A DNA stretch of 22,458 bases from RFPW01 sp040401595 (GCA_040401595.1 JBBAOE010000036.1:1-22458), one strand, 5' to 3'; numbered from the stretch's first letter, positions 1 through 8,681 are shown. The notes: generated by a model not told the origin, from the letters alone. Numbers and translations are program-made.

Positions 1-626
1 GGTTCCAGCACTTCAAGCGCGGCCTCGTTGTGGCCATCGAAGTCGAGTAGGCGCGCAAGCGTCAGCGCCGCCGAACATTGCTCGGGCAACTGGACCAGCG
101 TGAGGTCTGTGGCGAGGATCAGCTCGCGGGCCGCGTCGAGCTCATGCAAGTTCCAGCGCAGGGCGGCTTCGAGAATGTTCAGGCGCTGCTCCAGAATCGA
201 ATCCTGGGCAACCATTCGCGCCATGTGCAGGACCTGCAGGCCGAGCTCGGCTTGACCGATATTGCACAGGAACTCGCCAAAGCTGAGTAAGACCGGGGCA
301 CGGTCGGCAAAGCGCACGAGGCTGTTGGCGACCAGTTCGAGGGCGGCGCGTCGATCCCCGCGCAGAGCAAAGTAGCGGCGCGCCAGGAGCACCACGGCCG
401 GTGAGCCCGGGTGCCGTTGGAGCAGCGTTGGCACCATGTGGTCGAGCGCGCGGACGCCTTCGCTGCGCAGACGCAGCGACAAGAGCACGATGCCGGAGCG
501 AACGGAGCGCGCTTGCTGGTCAACTTGGCGGGCGGCTGGAAGACCAGCGGCCGCGTTGCCGCTGCGGGCCGCTTGCAACGCGCGGCGCAGCGTTTGGCGC
601 AGCGCCCTCGGGCCCAGGGTTTTCAC
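1..626 (-). CDS. TPR-like repeat protein, 3' end outside window
   Basis: An open frame on the minus strand starts at a GTG (626-624) that overlaps the pseC stop codon as GTGA and stays open to the left edge, giving 208 codons. The visible protein is Ala/Leu/Arg-rich and helical. Its middle reads like tetratricopeptide repeats, for example LARRYFALRGDRRAALEL followed by a second helical pair around FGEFLCNIGQAELGLQVL. There is no signal peptide and no catalytic motif in the visible part, so a C-terminal enzymatic domain (glycosyltransferase or sulfotransferase, as in many TPR fusions) cannot be excluded. The GTG lacks a clear ribosome binding site, and translational coupling to pseC is the simplest explanation. 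The next Met is residue 64 and would discard part of the helical region. Being third in a pseB-pseC operon suggests a role in surface glycan or protein glycosylation, but that is inference. Confidence 0.72.
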   Translation of the reverse strand, partial: MKTLGPRALRQTLRRALQAARSGNAAAGLPAARQVDQQARSVRSGIVLLSLRLRSEGVRALDHMVPTLLQRHPGSPAVVLLARRYFALRGDRRAALELVANSLVRFADRAPVLLSFGEFLCNIGQAELGLQVLHMARMVAQDSILEQRLNILEAALRWNLHELDAARELILATDLTLVQLPEQCSAALTLARLLDFDGHNEAALEVLE

Positions 627-1819
627 GCCAACGCGGCGCGCACCGCTTGCACCACGGTTGCGAGGTCGGCGTCGCTCAGGCTGGGGTGCAGGGGCAGGCT
701 GATGGCGCGTTCGTAATAGCGCTCGGCAACCGGAAACTGACCTTCGCGAAATCCACGGGCGCGCCAGAAGGGCTGCAAGTGGATCGGGATGTAATGCACA
801 TTGACGCCAAGGCCGGCTGCGCGCAGCGCGTCAAACACCTGTCGCCGTCGTCGGGGGTGGGCGGGGGCCGCGGGCGCAGGGTCAAGCACCTGAATTGGAT
901 AGAGGTGCAACGCTGATTGATCACCCTCGGCATCCGCAGCTGGCAGGATCAGTTTGCCTTCGTCGGCTTCTGGCGCGAACTGCTGGTCGTAGTAAGCGCT
1001 GATTTCGCGACGGCGCTTGGCAAAGGCCTCGATGCGTCGCAACTGGCTTGTGCCGAGGGCCGCTTGCAAGTCGGTCATGCGGTAGTTAAAGCCCAAGGCG
1101 TGCTGCTCGTACCACCAGGGGCCGTGCGCGGCGAAGGTTTCGGGCGGAAGATCGCGCGTGATGCCGTGGCTACGCAACAAGCGCAGCGTACGCGACAAAT
1201 TGTCGCAGTGAGTCAGCAGCGCACCCCCTTCGGCGGTGGTCACGATCTTCACCGGGTGAAAACTGAATACGGTGATGTCGGCCGCCGCTTGCGCGCCGAG
1301 GGGTGCCTTCTGTCGTATCGCGCCCACAGCATGCGAGGCGTCTTCGATTAAAAAGAAGCCGTATTGATCGGCCAGCTGGCGGTAGGCGCCCAGTTCGGAG
1401 GGCCGTCCGGCAAAATCTACCGGGATGACCACCTTGGGGAGTTGTCCGCTTGATGCTGCCAGGGCTAGCTTGTGGGCGAGCGCTTGCGGGCACAGATTGA
1501 GGGTGCGGGGGTCAATGTCGACAAAGTCGACCTCCGCACCACAGTAGAGCGCGCAGTTGGCCGAGGCGACAAAACTATTGGGGCTGGTCCAAACGCGGTC
1601 GCCGGGGCCCACCCCGAGCGCCAGACAGGCCAAGTGCAGGGCGGCGGTTGCGCTGCTGACGACAATGGCGTGGGGGGCGCCGGTGAGAGCGCTTAAGGCT
1701 GTTTCAAACGCGGGGACTGCTGGGCCCTGGGTGAGAAGGTCCGATTGCAGGACGGCGATGACGGCGTCGATATCGTCCTGCGAGATCGCCTGGCGGCCGT
1801 ATGGAATCAACCGGCCCAT
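623..1819 (-). CDS. pseC: PseC-type UDP-4-keto-6-deoxy-sugar aminotransferase
   Basis: A 398-residue PLP-dependent sugar aminotransferase of the DegT/DnrJ/EryC1 family. PseC converts the 4-keto product of PseB to UDP-4-amino-4,6-dideoxy-N-acetyl-beta-L-altrosamine in the cytoplasm, the second step towards pseudaminic acid. Seen in the sequence: an N-terminal MGRLIPYGRQ start typical of PseC, SSATAALHLA for cofactor phosphate binding, NSFVASANCALYCGAEVDF, IEDASHAVGA, and the Schiff-base lysine at about K191 in FSFHPVKIVTTAEGG. The length matches the family (about 380-400). The ATG at 1819 has an AGGA (1826-1829) six bases upstream. It overlaps the end of pseB by 13 bp, and its own stop overlaps the start of the next gene. 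Because no pseH, pseG, pseI or pseF is visible, the final sugar is uncertain, and a related 4-aminotransferase specificity is possible. Confidence 0.9.
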   Translation of the reverse strand: MGRLIPYGRQAISQDDIDAVIAVLQSDLLTQGPAVPAFETALSALTGAPHAIVVSSATAALHLACLALGVGPGDRVWTSPNSFVASANCALYCGAEVDFVDIDPRTLNLCPQALAHKLALAASSGQLPKVVIPVDFAGRPSELGAYRQLADQYGFFLIEDASHAVGAIRQKAPLGAQAAADITVFSFHPVKIVTTAEGGALLTHCDNLSRTLRLLRSHGITRDLPPETFAAHGPWWYEQHALGFNYRMTDLQAALGTSQLRRIEAFAKRRREISAYYDQQFAPEADEGKLILPAADAEGDQSALHLYPIQVLDPAPAAPAHPRRRRQVFDALRAAGLGVNVHYIPIHLQPFWRARGFREGQFPVAERYYERAISLPLHPSLSDADLATVVQAVRAALA

Positions 1820-2832
1820 GGGATTTCCTGCTGGACCAAGGTTTGCAACTCGGCCAAGCTCAAAAAGTGGTCGTTACCATCGCTTGAATAGGCAAAGCCT
1901 TCGGGTGGGCGCACGCCGGGTTGCAGGCCGGCTTGGGTTCGGAAGGCTTCGACCTTAAAGTCGGGCATCGAGGGCAGGATCACAAAGTAATCGCCAAAAT
2001 CCAAGGTGCTGATCGCGTCCGTCGGCGTGATCATTTCTTCGTGCAGCTTTTCGCCAGGCCGAATCCCAACCACTTCAATCTTGCACTCAGGCGCGACCGC
2101 CGCTGCGACGTCGAGGATGCGGTAAGAGGGAATTTTGGGCACAAAGAGCTCGCCACCCCACATGCGCGCCAGACAGTCGATGACGAAGTCGACCCCTTGC
2201 TGCAGCGTGATGTTAAAGCGCGTCATGCGCGGGTCTGTCACGGGCAACACGCCACTCGCGCGCCGCGATAAGAAGAACGGGATGACGGAGCCTCGGCTGC
2301 CCATCACGTTGCCGTAGCGCACAACAGCCAAGCGCAAGTCGCGCGAGCCTTTGAAGTTGTTGGCCGCAATAAAGAGCTTGTCCGAGCAGAGTTTGGTGGC
2401 GCCGTAGAGATTGATGGGGGCGGCGGCCTTGTCGGTGCTGAGCGCCACGACGCGGCTCACGCCCGCATCCATGCACGCTTCGATCACGTTTTGGGCACCC
2501 ATCACGTTGGTCTTAATGGCCTCAAAGGGGTTGTACTCGGCCGCCGGTACTTGTTTGAGCGCGGCCGCGTGTACCACGATATCGACGCCTTCCATCGCGC
2601 GCCGCAGCCGATCGGCGTCGCGCACGTCGCCCAAAAAAAACCGCAGCGTGCGCGCGTGCGGTGCCAGCTGCGGCAAATTGGCCATCTCGTACTGCTTTAA
2701 TTCATCGCGGCTAAAGACGATGAGCTTTTGCGGCTGGTGGCGCGCGAGTACCGTTTCCACTAGGCGGCGGCCAAACGATCCGGTGCCCCCGGTGATCAGA
2801 AGCGTTTTCCCAGCAATTGGATCCGTTGTCAT
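1807..2832 (-). CDS. pseB: PseB-type UDP-N-acetylglucosamine 4,6-dehydratase (inverting)
   Basis: A 341-residue extended short-chain dehydrogenase of the PseB/FlaA1 group, which dehydrates UDP-GlcNAc and inverts C5, the first step of the pseudaminate route. Seen: the NADP-binding motif GGTGSFG at residues 15-21, HAAALKQVPAAEYNPFEA after the fourth strand, and STDKAAAPINLYGATK. D134, K135 and Y143 in the last motif have the same spacing as the catalytic D132, K133 and Y141 of Helicobacter FlaA1. The frame could start at a TTG 45 bases further upstream, but the ATG at 2832 has a perfect AAGGAG ten bases before it, and the Rossmann motif then falls at the usual distance from the N-terminus. It is the first gene of a minus-strand operon with pseC and is transcribed away from the giant secreted-protein gene. 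Confidence 0.92.
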   Translation of the reverse strand: MTTDPIAGKTLLITGGTGSFGRRLVETVLARHQPQKLIVFSRDELKQYEMANLPQLAPHARTLRFFLGDVRDADRLRRAMEGVDIVVHAAALKQVPAAEYNPFEAIKTNVMGAQNVIEACMDAGVSRVVALSTDKAAAPINLYGATKLCSDKLFIAANNFKGSRDLRLAVVRYGNVMGSRGSVIPFFLSRRASGVLPVTDPRMTRFNITLQQGVDFVIDCLARMWGGELFVPKIPSYRILDVAAAVAPECKIEVVGIRPGEKLHEEMITPTDAISTLDFGDYFVILPSMPDFKVEAFRTQAGLQPGVRPPEGFAYSSDGNDHFLSLAELQTLVQQEIPWAG

Positions 2833-2842
2833 GCCAGGCGAG

Positions 2843-2848
2843 CTCCTT
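2843..2848 (-). promoter_or_regulatory. Ribosome binding site of pseB
   Basis: The minus strand reads AAGGAG here, ten bases before the ATG at 2832. It decides the start of pseB in favour of this ATG over the in-frame TTG at 2877, which has no comparable site. Confidence 0.75.
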
Positions 2849-3102
2849 GGGTTGGCTGATTCGATATCAAGGCACAATTATCGCTTAAAGCCCAAAACAT
2901 TGGGGCCGAATGGTGGGCGCTTGGCGATAGCCGCTGTGGGTGCAGGAAATCTTTGCCGCTTTTAAAGGGGATTGAGAGCAGGCGATGGCGCGTCGCAGGG
3001 GCTAATCGGGGCAGACTAAACGAAGTGCCTTACTCGGCCGTTTTGACGAATGGGCGGGCAGGTTTTTTGGTAGCCCGGCGGGGATTACAGCGGGATGAAA
3101 AG

Positions 3103-3120
3103 TGATCAGACACTGGATCA
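3103..3120. promoter_or_regulatory. Inverted repeat TGATC-N8-GATCA, possible operator
   Basis: A perfect 5-bp inverted repeat with an 8-bp spacer lies about 145 bases before the giant gene and just upstream of the AT-rich GATAAA stretch. The arrangement suits a dimeric regulator, but it does not match FNR (TTGAT-N4-ATCAA) or CRP (TGTGA-N6-TCACA) spacing. It may be chance. Confidence 0.2.
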
Positions 3121-3263
3121 TATGAATTGGTTTGGGATAAACTGTTTGAGGATCTAAAGGGTCGGGCGTAGTGGCGTCTTGTGCGCTCAGCCCTTTCAAC
3201 AACGTGGTGCATCTGCTTTTTGTAAGCGCAGGGCGCCGTCAAGGAATGTAAAAGCGAGGTTTT

Positions 3264-6200
3264 ATGTCTATCGCAGCAGGTTTAAGCACCGATCAGGTTC
3301 GGGCACTTTCATCCGAAGCCCTTAGTACGGCGACGACGACCGAAATCCAGGCTCTCAGTGCAGTCCAGGTGGGTGTTCTACAGTCGGATCAGGTGCCGTT
3401 CCTGACGACGACCAGCATCGTTGCGCTGACGGCTTCGCAATTTGGTGGGCTGACGTCAGATCAGACCATCAGCTTGACCACGTCGCAGGCGCGCTCGATT
3501 GAGGCCGGCGACCTTTCTTCGGTTCCGACCGACGCCATTGTGGCGATGAAAACGTCGTCGATTGCGTCGCTCTACACCATCGACAACCTTTCGGTTTCGC
3601 AAGTCCGTGCGCTGACCACTGACCAGGTGGCCGGTATCGGTTCCTTCCAGCTCGGTCTGTTGACGCCGCAGCAGGTTGGCGGAACGGGAATCCTGACCGA
3701 CCAGATCGTGGCGATCAACACCCGCGACATTGCGACGCTGACGAACCTGCCCTCGTTGGGCACAGATGCGTTGATCGCGCTGACCTCGGACCAGTTCAAC
3801 AATCTGGCGCTGACGCAGATCAGCGGCATGACGATCGATCAGTTCGCTGCGATCACCAGCGATGGTGTGGCGGCGATCACGTCCTATCAGATCGGCTCGA
3901 TCGAGACACGCGATGCGGTGGCGATTGGCGCCGACGATATCGTGGCACTCAAAGAATTCCAGTTGTTCCCGAACGCCAATGTGACGGCGCTGACGACTGA
4001 CCAGGTGAAGGCGCTGACGACCAAGCAGGTTGACTCCATGGTGGCGGCCCAGTTTGGCGCGCTCACCGGATCGCAGGTCGCTGTGTTTGGCGCAACGAAT
4101 AGCGACCAGGTCAAGGTACTCACCAGTGCCGACGTCGCTGCGTTTGACGTCGACATCGCGTCGATGCGCACCGACATGATCCAGGTGATCGGCTCCAAGG
4201 GCGTCGCTGGTATGGCCGCCGCCCAAGTGACGGCGCTGCGCACCGATCAGGTAGGCGCGTTTGTAAGCGACCAGATCAAGGTACTGAATGCCGCCCAGGT
4301 GATCGCGTTGACCTCGGGACAGGTCGCCGCGTTGGCAGCGGCAGAACAGATCGCGGCGATTTCGACGCTCGCGGCATCGTCGTTTGAGGCGGCGGATTTC
4401 GCAGGGTTCCGGACCGATTCGATCCAGAGTCTCTCGACGACGAACCTGTCGTTGGTGTCGACGGCGGCAATTCAAGCGTTGAATACGCTCCAGTTCCGTT
4501 CGCTCACCACCGACCAGTACGTCGGCTTGACGGCATCTGAGTTTGGGGTGATTTCTTCTGCGCAGATCGCGGCGATCCAGACCGACGACCTGCGGGCCAT
4601 TCAGACGCAAGACATTGCATCGCTGCAAACGTTCAACGCGCTGGCCGACGCTTCTTTGCAGGCGTTAAAGTCCGACCAAGCGGGTGCACTGACGTCGGTG
4701 CAACTCAACGCGCTCTCGACGCTCCAGTTCCAGGTCCTGACTTCCGATCAGTTTGTTGGCTTGACGCCGACCTTGGTGGCCGGCTTGGCAACCAATTCGG
4801 CGCGCAGCATCGGCAGCGAAATCGCTTTCCTGGCCAACATTGATTCGCTCTCGCTGTCGTCGACGATCGCCCTCACGACCGTGCAGGTGGGTGTGCTGAC
4901 GACCGACCAAGTGCGTTTGCTCACGACCGCACAGCACGACGCGCTCACGACTGCTCAACTCTCGGCCATGGGGACCGATCAGTTTGCTGCCGTGCAGAGC
5001 AACGATGTGCAGGGCATTGGCCTTGATATCGTGGTGTTGACCACCGATCGGTTCGCGGCGCTGAAGACCGACGCGATCGGCGCGATCAATGCGGCCCAGG
5101 TTAGTGTGGTGACGGTCACTCAGCTCAACGCGCTGAATACCGATCAAGTCGCCGCGATGTCGACCCAGCAGTTCGCAGCGCTCTCAACCTTGCAAGTCAA
5201 GGGTCTTACGAGCGACCAGGTTGGTGCAATTGAGTCGCGTGATTCCCAGGTCATCACCGCAACAGCGCTTTCGGCGATCCAGACCGACCGTATCTCGAGC
5301 CTGACGTCCAACGCGCTGAAGGCATTGCCGACGGCAACTGTGGCCAGCATGGCAGCGGCGCAGATTGCTGCCATGACGACCGACCAGTGGAGTCAGATCA
5401 CCACGACGCAGATCCGGGCGCTCTCGACCACGCAGGCGGGTTCGCTCCAGTCGGACGACCTGCAGGCGATTGCGTTTAACAAGATCCCTGCCTTGGTGTC
5501 CGTTGCGGGCCTCGCCACTGACTCCGTTGCCGCCTTGACGACTGATCAGATCGCGAACAACGGCTTGTCGCCAACGCAGATCGTAGACCTCACGACGGCT
5601 CAGTTTGCGGCGCTTACGTCGGATCAGTTTAAGGTCATGACACAGCCGCAGGTGGCGGCGATCGAGACCAGCGATGCGCGGGCGATCAGCTTCGGTGCGA
5701 GCAGTGACGACATCCGCTCGCTGACGAACCTGGTCTTCCTTGCCAATGGCTTGCCAGGCTTGTCGACCGATTCGATCCGCGCGCTGACGTCGGATCAGCT
5801 GGCCTCAATGACCACGCCGCAGTATGTGGCGCTCACCTCGGCGCAAGCTCCGGGCTTTACATCGGACCAGGTCCTTGGCCTGTCGAGCCAGAACTTGCGC
5901 GCACTCGGTGCTGATGTGGTCGGTTTGACGGCGACGGCGGTGCAAAATCTCAGCACCTACAACCTCCTGACGCTGACCCCAGACCAAATCGGTTCTCTGG
6001 TCGGTACGCAGATTCAGGCGCTGAGCACGGATAACTACCTCGCTCTGACCTCGACACAGATTGCCGCGTTCTCCACCGCGGGCGTCGTGGCGATGACGAG
6101 CGACAAGTTGTTCGCGATCGGCACTGCCGACATCAAGGTGCTGCCGTCGATCGCGGTGCTGACGACCGACACCATTGGGGCATTGGCAACCGATACCGTC

Positions 6201-8681
6201 CAGGGCTTGACGGCGACCCAAGTGTCGGCGCTCACGACGCTGCAGTTCTCTCAAGCGAGCAACGCGCAAATCGCGGCACTGCGTTCGAACCAGATCGGTT
6301 CCTTCGAGACCTCTGACATCGTCGTGCTCAATACCGACCAGGTGCGTTCGCTGGCGGTGTCGTCCATTCACGCCTTGTCCGATGCCGCTGTGACCGGGAT
6401 GACCTCCACGCAGGCCGCAGCGCTGAAGACCGACCAAATGCGTGCCTTTACCGGTGCTCAGTTTGTGGCGTTGACCTCGGGGCAGTTCAATGCGATGTCG
6501 ACCGACCAGATTCGTTCGATTGCCACCGACGACATTCAGTCGATTGGCGGGGTTGATCTGGGCGTGCTGAAAATCGATAACCTGCGGGCCATCGCGACCG
6601 ATTCGACCGCGAGCTTGACGTCGGCTGAACTGGCGGGTCTGACCATCACTCAGGTGACGGCGCTCTTGTCGGACCAGTTTGTCGCGCTCACCAGCGACCA
6701 GTTCCCGGCCTTTAGCGCCAAACAGGTGGCTGCGATCGAGACAACGGACCTGGTGGCGATTGGGTCAGGCGATATCTCGAGCTTGAAGAGCTTCTCTGGC
6801 TTGGTTGGCGTGCAGATTCAGGCGCTCACAACCGACCAGATCAAGGGTCTGTCGACTACGCAAGTGGATGGTCTGACGGCGGCTCAGCTGGTGGCCTTGA
6901 CCTCGGTCCAGGTCGGCGCGTTGACGACAACCCAGACGGGCGTTTTGACGGCAACCGATCTGACCTCGATCGGTCCTGATCTGGCCGGAATTAACGCAAT
7001 CGGCCAGCTGCCCGACAAAGCCTTCCTGACGCTGAAGACGAGCAATATCGCTGGGCTTCGGACCGATCAGGTGCAGGGTTTGTCGACGCGCCAGTTCGAA
7101 TTGATGTCGCAGTCTCAGATTGGGGTTCTGAAATCCGATCAGGTCGCGGCGATTGAATCGCGGGATGTGCGGGCGATGGGCATCGACATCAAGGCCTTGA
7201 AGTTCATCAGCAATGTCTCGACCGACGGTGTCGTTGCGCTGACGACCACGCAGGTCAAGTCGCTGCTGACGGGCCAGATCAACGCGCTGACGTCCGATCA
7301 GTTCACGGCCTTCACGCCAGACCAGTTTGCCGCGCTACAGGCGACGCAGTACGCTGCATTGACAACGAATGCGACCAGGGTGTTGACGACGAACGACGTC
7401 ATCAGCCTGATCGGCACGGGGGTTGCCAAGCTGTCGCTTACTTCGATTGCTGCCCTGACCACGCTGAGCGTTAACGTTCTAACCACCGCCAACGTCAAGG
7501 CCATGGGCGCTCTGCAGTTCGGCGCCCTGGGGACGGATCAGATCAGTGCCTTCTCGCGGGATCAGATTGCGGCGATTGACAAGCTCGACGTCCAGGGGCT
7601 GGGGCTCGACATCACTGGCATCAAGAAGGAGAACTTCGACGCCTTCACGAGGATCAACGTCGGTGGCTTGTCGGCGACACAGCTCTCGGTCAGCTTGACG
7701 AGTGACCAGATTGTTGCGCTCGATCAGATCCCGGGCATCAACACGATCCTGCAGAACCAGCAGAAGATTCAGCTGCGCCAAAATGCGAACTACTCGTTGG
7801 TGAGTAAAGACCTGCAGAGTGGCTTGACTCCGCTTGCCCTCGATCTGGATGGCAACGGTGTCCGGACGGTCTCTTCGGTGGCGGGAGCGGTGTTCGACGT
7901 CAACGCCGACGGCAAGGCTGAGTCGGTGGGTTGGTTGTCTTCGGGTGACGGTTGGTTGGCGCTCGATCGCAACCAGAGCGGCACGATCGAGAACGGTGGC
8001 GAGCTGTTCGGCAGCGGCACCACGATGGCCGACGGCAGCAAAGCGATCGATGGCTTCGCAGCGCTGCGTGCTCTGGACAGCAACAAGGACGGCGTGATCA
8101 ACGCAGCGGATGCTCAGTTCAGCAAGCTCTCGGTTTGGGTGGACGCTAATGGCAACACCCGCACCGATCAGGGTGAACTGAAGTCGGTTGCTGAGGTCGG
8201 CGTGCAGTCTCTGTCTCTGGTGGCCAAGCCAACCGCGATCGTTGATCAGGGCAACCTGATTGGCCTGATGGGTAGCTACACCACGGCGGATGGCCGCAGT
8301 CACGAGCTGGCGGACGTCTGGTTGACCGCAGATGCACTGGGTGCTCGCGTCGTGGATCTGGGTGCACTGGATCACAGCGCTGGTAATGCCGGAACCTTGG
8401 CTCGCGTCACCTTCTCTGGCAACGGGGCGGGCGACACGATGAAGGTCAGCCTGAACGACGTGCTGAGCTTTGGTGACACCGAGGTCATCCCAGGGCTGGG
8501 TGCTTCGGGTTCCAAGCAGATGGTTGTCAGCGGTGAGGCGCAAGACACCGTTCAGCTGGCCGATGCTGCATCGTGGGCTCTGGCCGGTCACACTTCGATC
8601 GGTGATGCGTCCTACCGAGTGTTGGTGCAAGGCTCGGCACAGCTGCTGATCGAGGACAAGGTCAAGATCGTAACGGTCTAA
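3264..8681 (+). CDS. Giant octapeptide-repeat protein, predicted type I secretion substrate (surface or matrix protein)
   Basis: An 1805-residue protein with no Sec signal peptide. Residues about 7-1487 are an eight-residue repeat, consensus A-L-[TS]-[TS]-x-Q-[VIF]-x, varied but continuous. I see no cysteine and very few aromatics there. Residues about 1522-1680 form an Asp-rich module with several loop motifs resembling calcium sites (LDLDGNG from about 1526, DVNADG, DRNQSG, DSNKDG, DANGN near 1627). This module is familiar from large RTX-type proteins. The last 100 residues (SLNDVLSFGDTE, VVSGEAQDTVQL, a final hydrophobic LLIEDKVKIVTV) match the style of C-terminal type I secretion signals. 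Classical GGxGxDxxx RTX nonapeptides and a LapA-like N-terminal retention module are absent. An exporter operon follows directly. Likely role: a filamentous adhesin, S-layer-like or matrix protein. The exact function and the repeat fold are unknown to me. Confidence 0.9.
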   Translation: MSIAAGLSTDQVRALSSEALSTATTTEIQALSAVQVGVLQSDQVPFLTTTSIVALTASQFGGLTSDQTISLTTSQARSIEAGDLSSVPTDAIVAMKTSSIASLYTIDNLSVSQVRALTTDQVAGIGSFQLGLLTPQQVGGTGILTDQIVAINTRDIATLTNLPSLGTDALIALTSDQFNNLALTQISGMTIDQFAAITSDGVAAITSYQIGSIETRDAVAIGADDIVALKEFQLFPNANVTALTTDQVKALTTKQVDSMVAAQFGALTGSQVAVFGATNSDQVKVLTSADVAAFDVDIASMRTDMIQVIGSKGVAGMAAAQVTALRTDQVGAFVSDQIKVLNAAQVIALTSGQVAALAAAEQIAAISTLAASSFEAADFAGFRTDSIQSLSTTNLSLVSTAAIQALNTLQFRSLTTDQYVGLTASEFGVISSAQIAAIQTDDLRAIQTQDIASLQTFNALADASLQALKSDQAGALTSVQLNALSTLQFQVLTSDQFVGLTPTLVAGLATNSARSIGSEIAFLANIDSLSLSSTIALTTVQVGVLTTDQVRLLTTAQHDALTTAQLSAMGTDQFAAVQSNDVQGIGLDIVVLTTDRFAALKTDAIGAINAAQVSVVTVTQLNALNTDQVAAMSTQQFAALSTLQVKGLTSDQVGAIESRDSQVITATALSAIQTDRISSLTSNALKALPTATVASMAAAQIAAMTTDQWSQITTTQIRALSTTQAGSLQSDDLQAIAFNKIPALVSVAGLATDSVAALTTDQIANNGLSPTQIVDLTTAQFAALTSDQFKVMTQPQVAAIETSDARAISFGASSDDIRSLTNLVFLANGLPGLSTDSIRALTSDQLASMTTPQYVALTSAQAPGFTSDQVLGLSSQNLRALGADVVGLTATAVQNLSTYNLLTLTPDQIGSLVGTQIQALSTDNYLALTSTQIAAFSTAGVVAMTSDKLFAIGTADIKVLPSIAVLTTDTIGALATDTVQGLTATQVSALTTLQFSQASNAQIAALRSNQIGSFETSDIVVLNTDQVRSLAVSSIHALSDAAVTGMTSTQAAALKTDQMRAFTGAQFVALTSGQFNAMSTDQIRSIATDDIQSIGGVDLGVLKIDNLRAIATDSTASLTSAELAGLTITQVTALLSDQFVALTSDQFPAFSAKQVAAIETTDLVAIGSGDISSLKSFSGLVGVQIQALTTDQIKGLSTTQVDGLTAAQLVALTSVQVGALTTTQTGVLTATDLTSIGPDLAGINAIGQLPDKAFLTLKTSNIAGLRTDQVQGLSTRQFELMSQSQIGVLKSDQVAAIESRDVRAMGIDIKALKFISNVSTDGVVALTTTQVKSLLTGQINALTSDQFTAFTPDQFAALQATQYAALTTNATRVLTTNDVISLIGTGVAKLSLTSIAALTTLSVNVLTTANVKAMGALQFGALGTDQISAFSRDQIAAIDKLDVQGLGLDITGIKKENFDAFTRINVGGLSATQLSVSLTSDQIVALDQIPGINTILQNQQKIQLRQNANYSLVSKDLQSGLTPLALDLDGNGVRTVSSVAGAVFDVNADGKAESVGWLSSGDGWLALDRNQSGTIENGGELFGSGTTMADGSKAIDGFAALRALDSNKDGVINAADAQFSKLSVWVDANGNTRTDQGELKSVAEVGVQSLSLVAKPTAIVDQGNLIGLMGSYTTADGRSHELADVWLTADALGARVVDLGALDHSAGNAGTLARVTFSGNGAGDTMKVSLNDVLSFGDTEVIPGLGASGSKQMVVSGEAQDTVQLADAASWALAGHTSIGDASYRVLVQGSAQLLIEDKVKIVTV
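3282..7725 (+). repeat. Octapeptide-coding repeat array with about 71-residue super-repeat
   Basis: About 4.4 kb of coding sequence in 24-bp units specifying A-L-T-T-x-Q-V-x octads, well over one hundred copies. Every eight to ten octads, one carries a different signature, [AS]-I-[EQ]-[TS]-x-D-[VIL] instead of L-T-T-x-Q, followed by A-I-G-x-D-I-like residues and a short irregular stretch. I place twenty such punctuation points from about 3499 to about 7570 (for example near 3897, 4572, 5227, 5442, 5658, 6299, 6517, 6731, 7149). Their mean spacing is about 214 bp, or 71 residues. Codons vary between units, so the array is old and kept at the protein level, not a recent expansion. Confidence 0.85.

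Larger units (their letters stand above)
2833..3263. other. Divergent intergenic control region between pseB and the giant repeat-protein gene
   Basis: These 431 bases hold no convincing gene; the short open frames have no ribosome binding site or recognisable protein. Promoters for both directions should lie here, but I cannot find a clean sigma-70 pair. A TTGACG at 3043-3048 lacks a good -10 at the right distance. GATAAA at 3136-3141 lacks a good -35. On the minus strand GATAAT (2882-2877) is a possible -10 for pseB without a clear -35. A small inverted repeat CCCAA/TTGGG lies at 2891-2904, and a larger one at 3103-3120 is listed separately. The leader of the giant gene ends in AAGCGAGG about four bases before its ATG, a somewhat close ribosome binding site. 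Confidence 0.6.

Noticed and set aside
2963..2989. FliA-like promoter (TAAA, then GGCGATGG) in the divergent region
   Set aside because: The -10 part matches only five of eight positions, spacing is one base short, and no flagellar genes are nearby.
3172..3187. Possible sigma-54 promoter (TGGC and GC twelve bases apart) before the giant gene
   Set aside because: Only the GG and GC dinucleotides match; the TTGC part is absent. No enhancer-like sites were seen.
3264..3300. LapG-like AAG cleavage motif near the N-terminus (IAAG, residues 3-6)
   Set aside because: It is too close to the N-terminus, no retention module precedes it, and no lapD or lapG gene is visible.
3456..4628. Long minus-strand open frame (390 codons) inside the repeat array
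   Set aside because: It is Arg/His-rich and lacks any domain. It reads the complement of the octad codons, where stops are rare because of the repeated codon pattern.
3282..7725. CRISPR-like or mobile-element reading of the repetitive stretch
   Set aside because: The repeats are in-frame coding octads with variable codons in one uninterrupted gene, without constant spacers or terminal inverted repeats.
7479..8630. Long minus-strand open frame (383 codons) over the C-terminal module of the giant gene
   Set aside because: Composition is that of a shadow reading, and the plus-strand protein over the same bases has clear conserved motifs.
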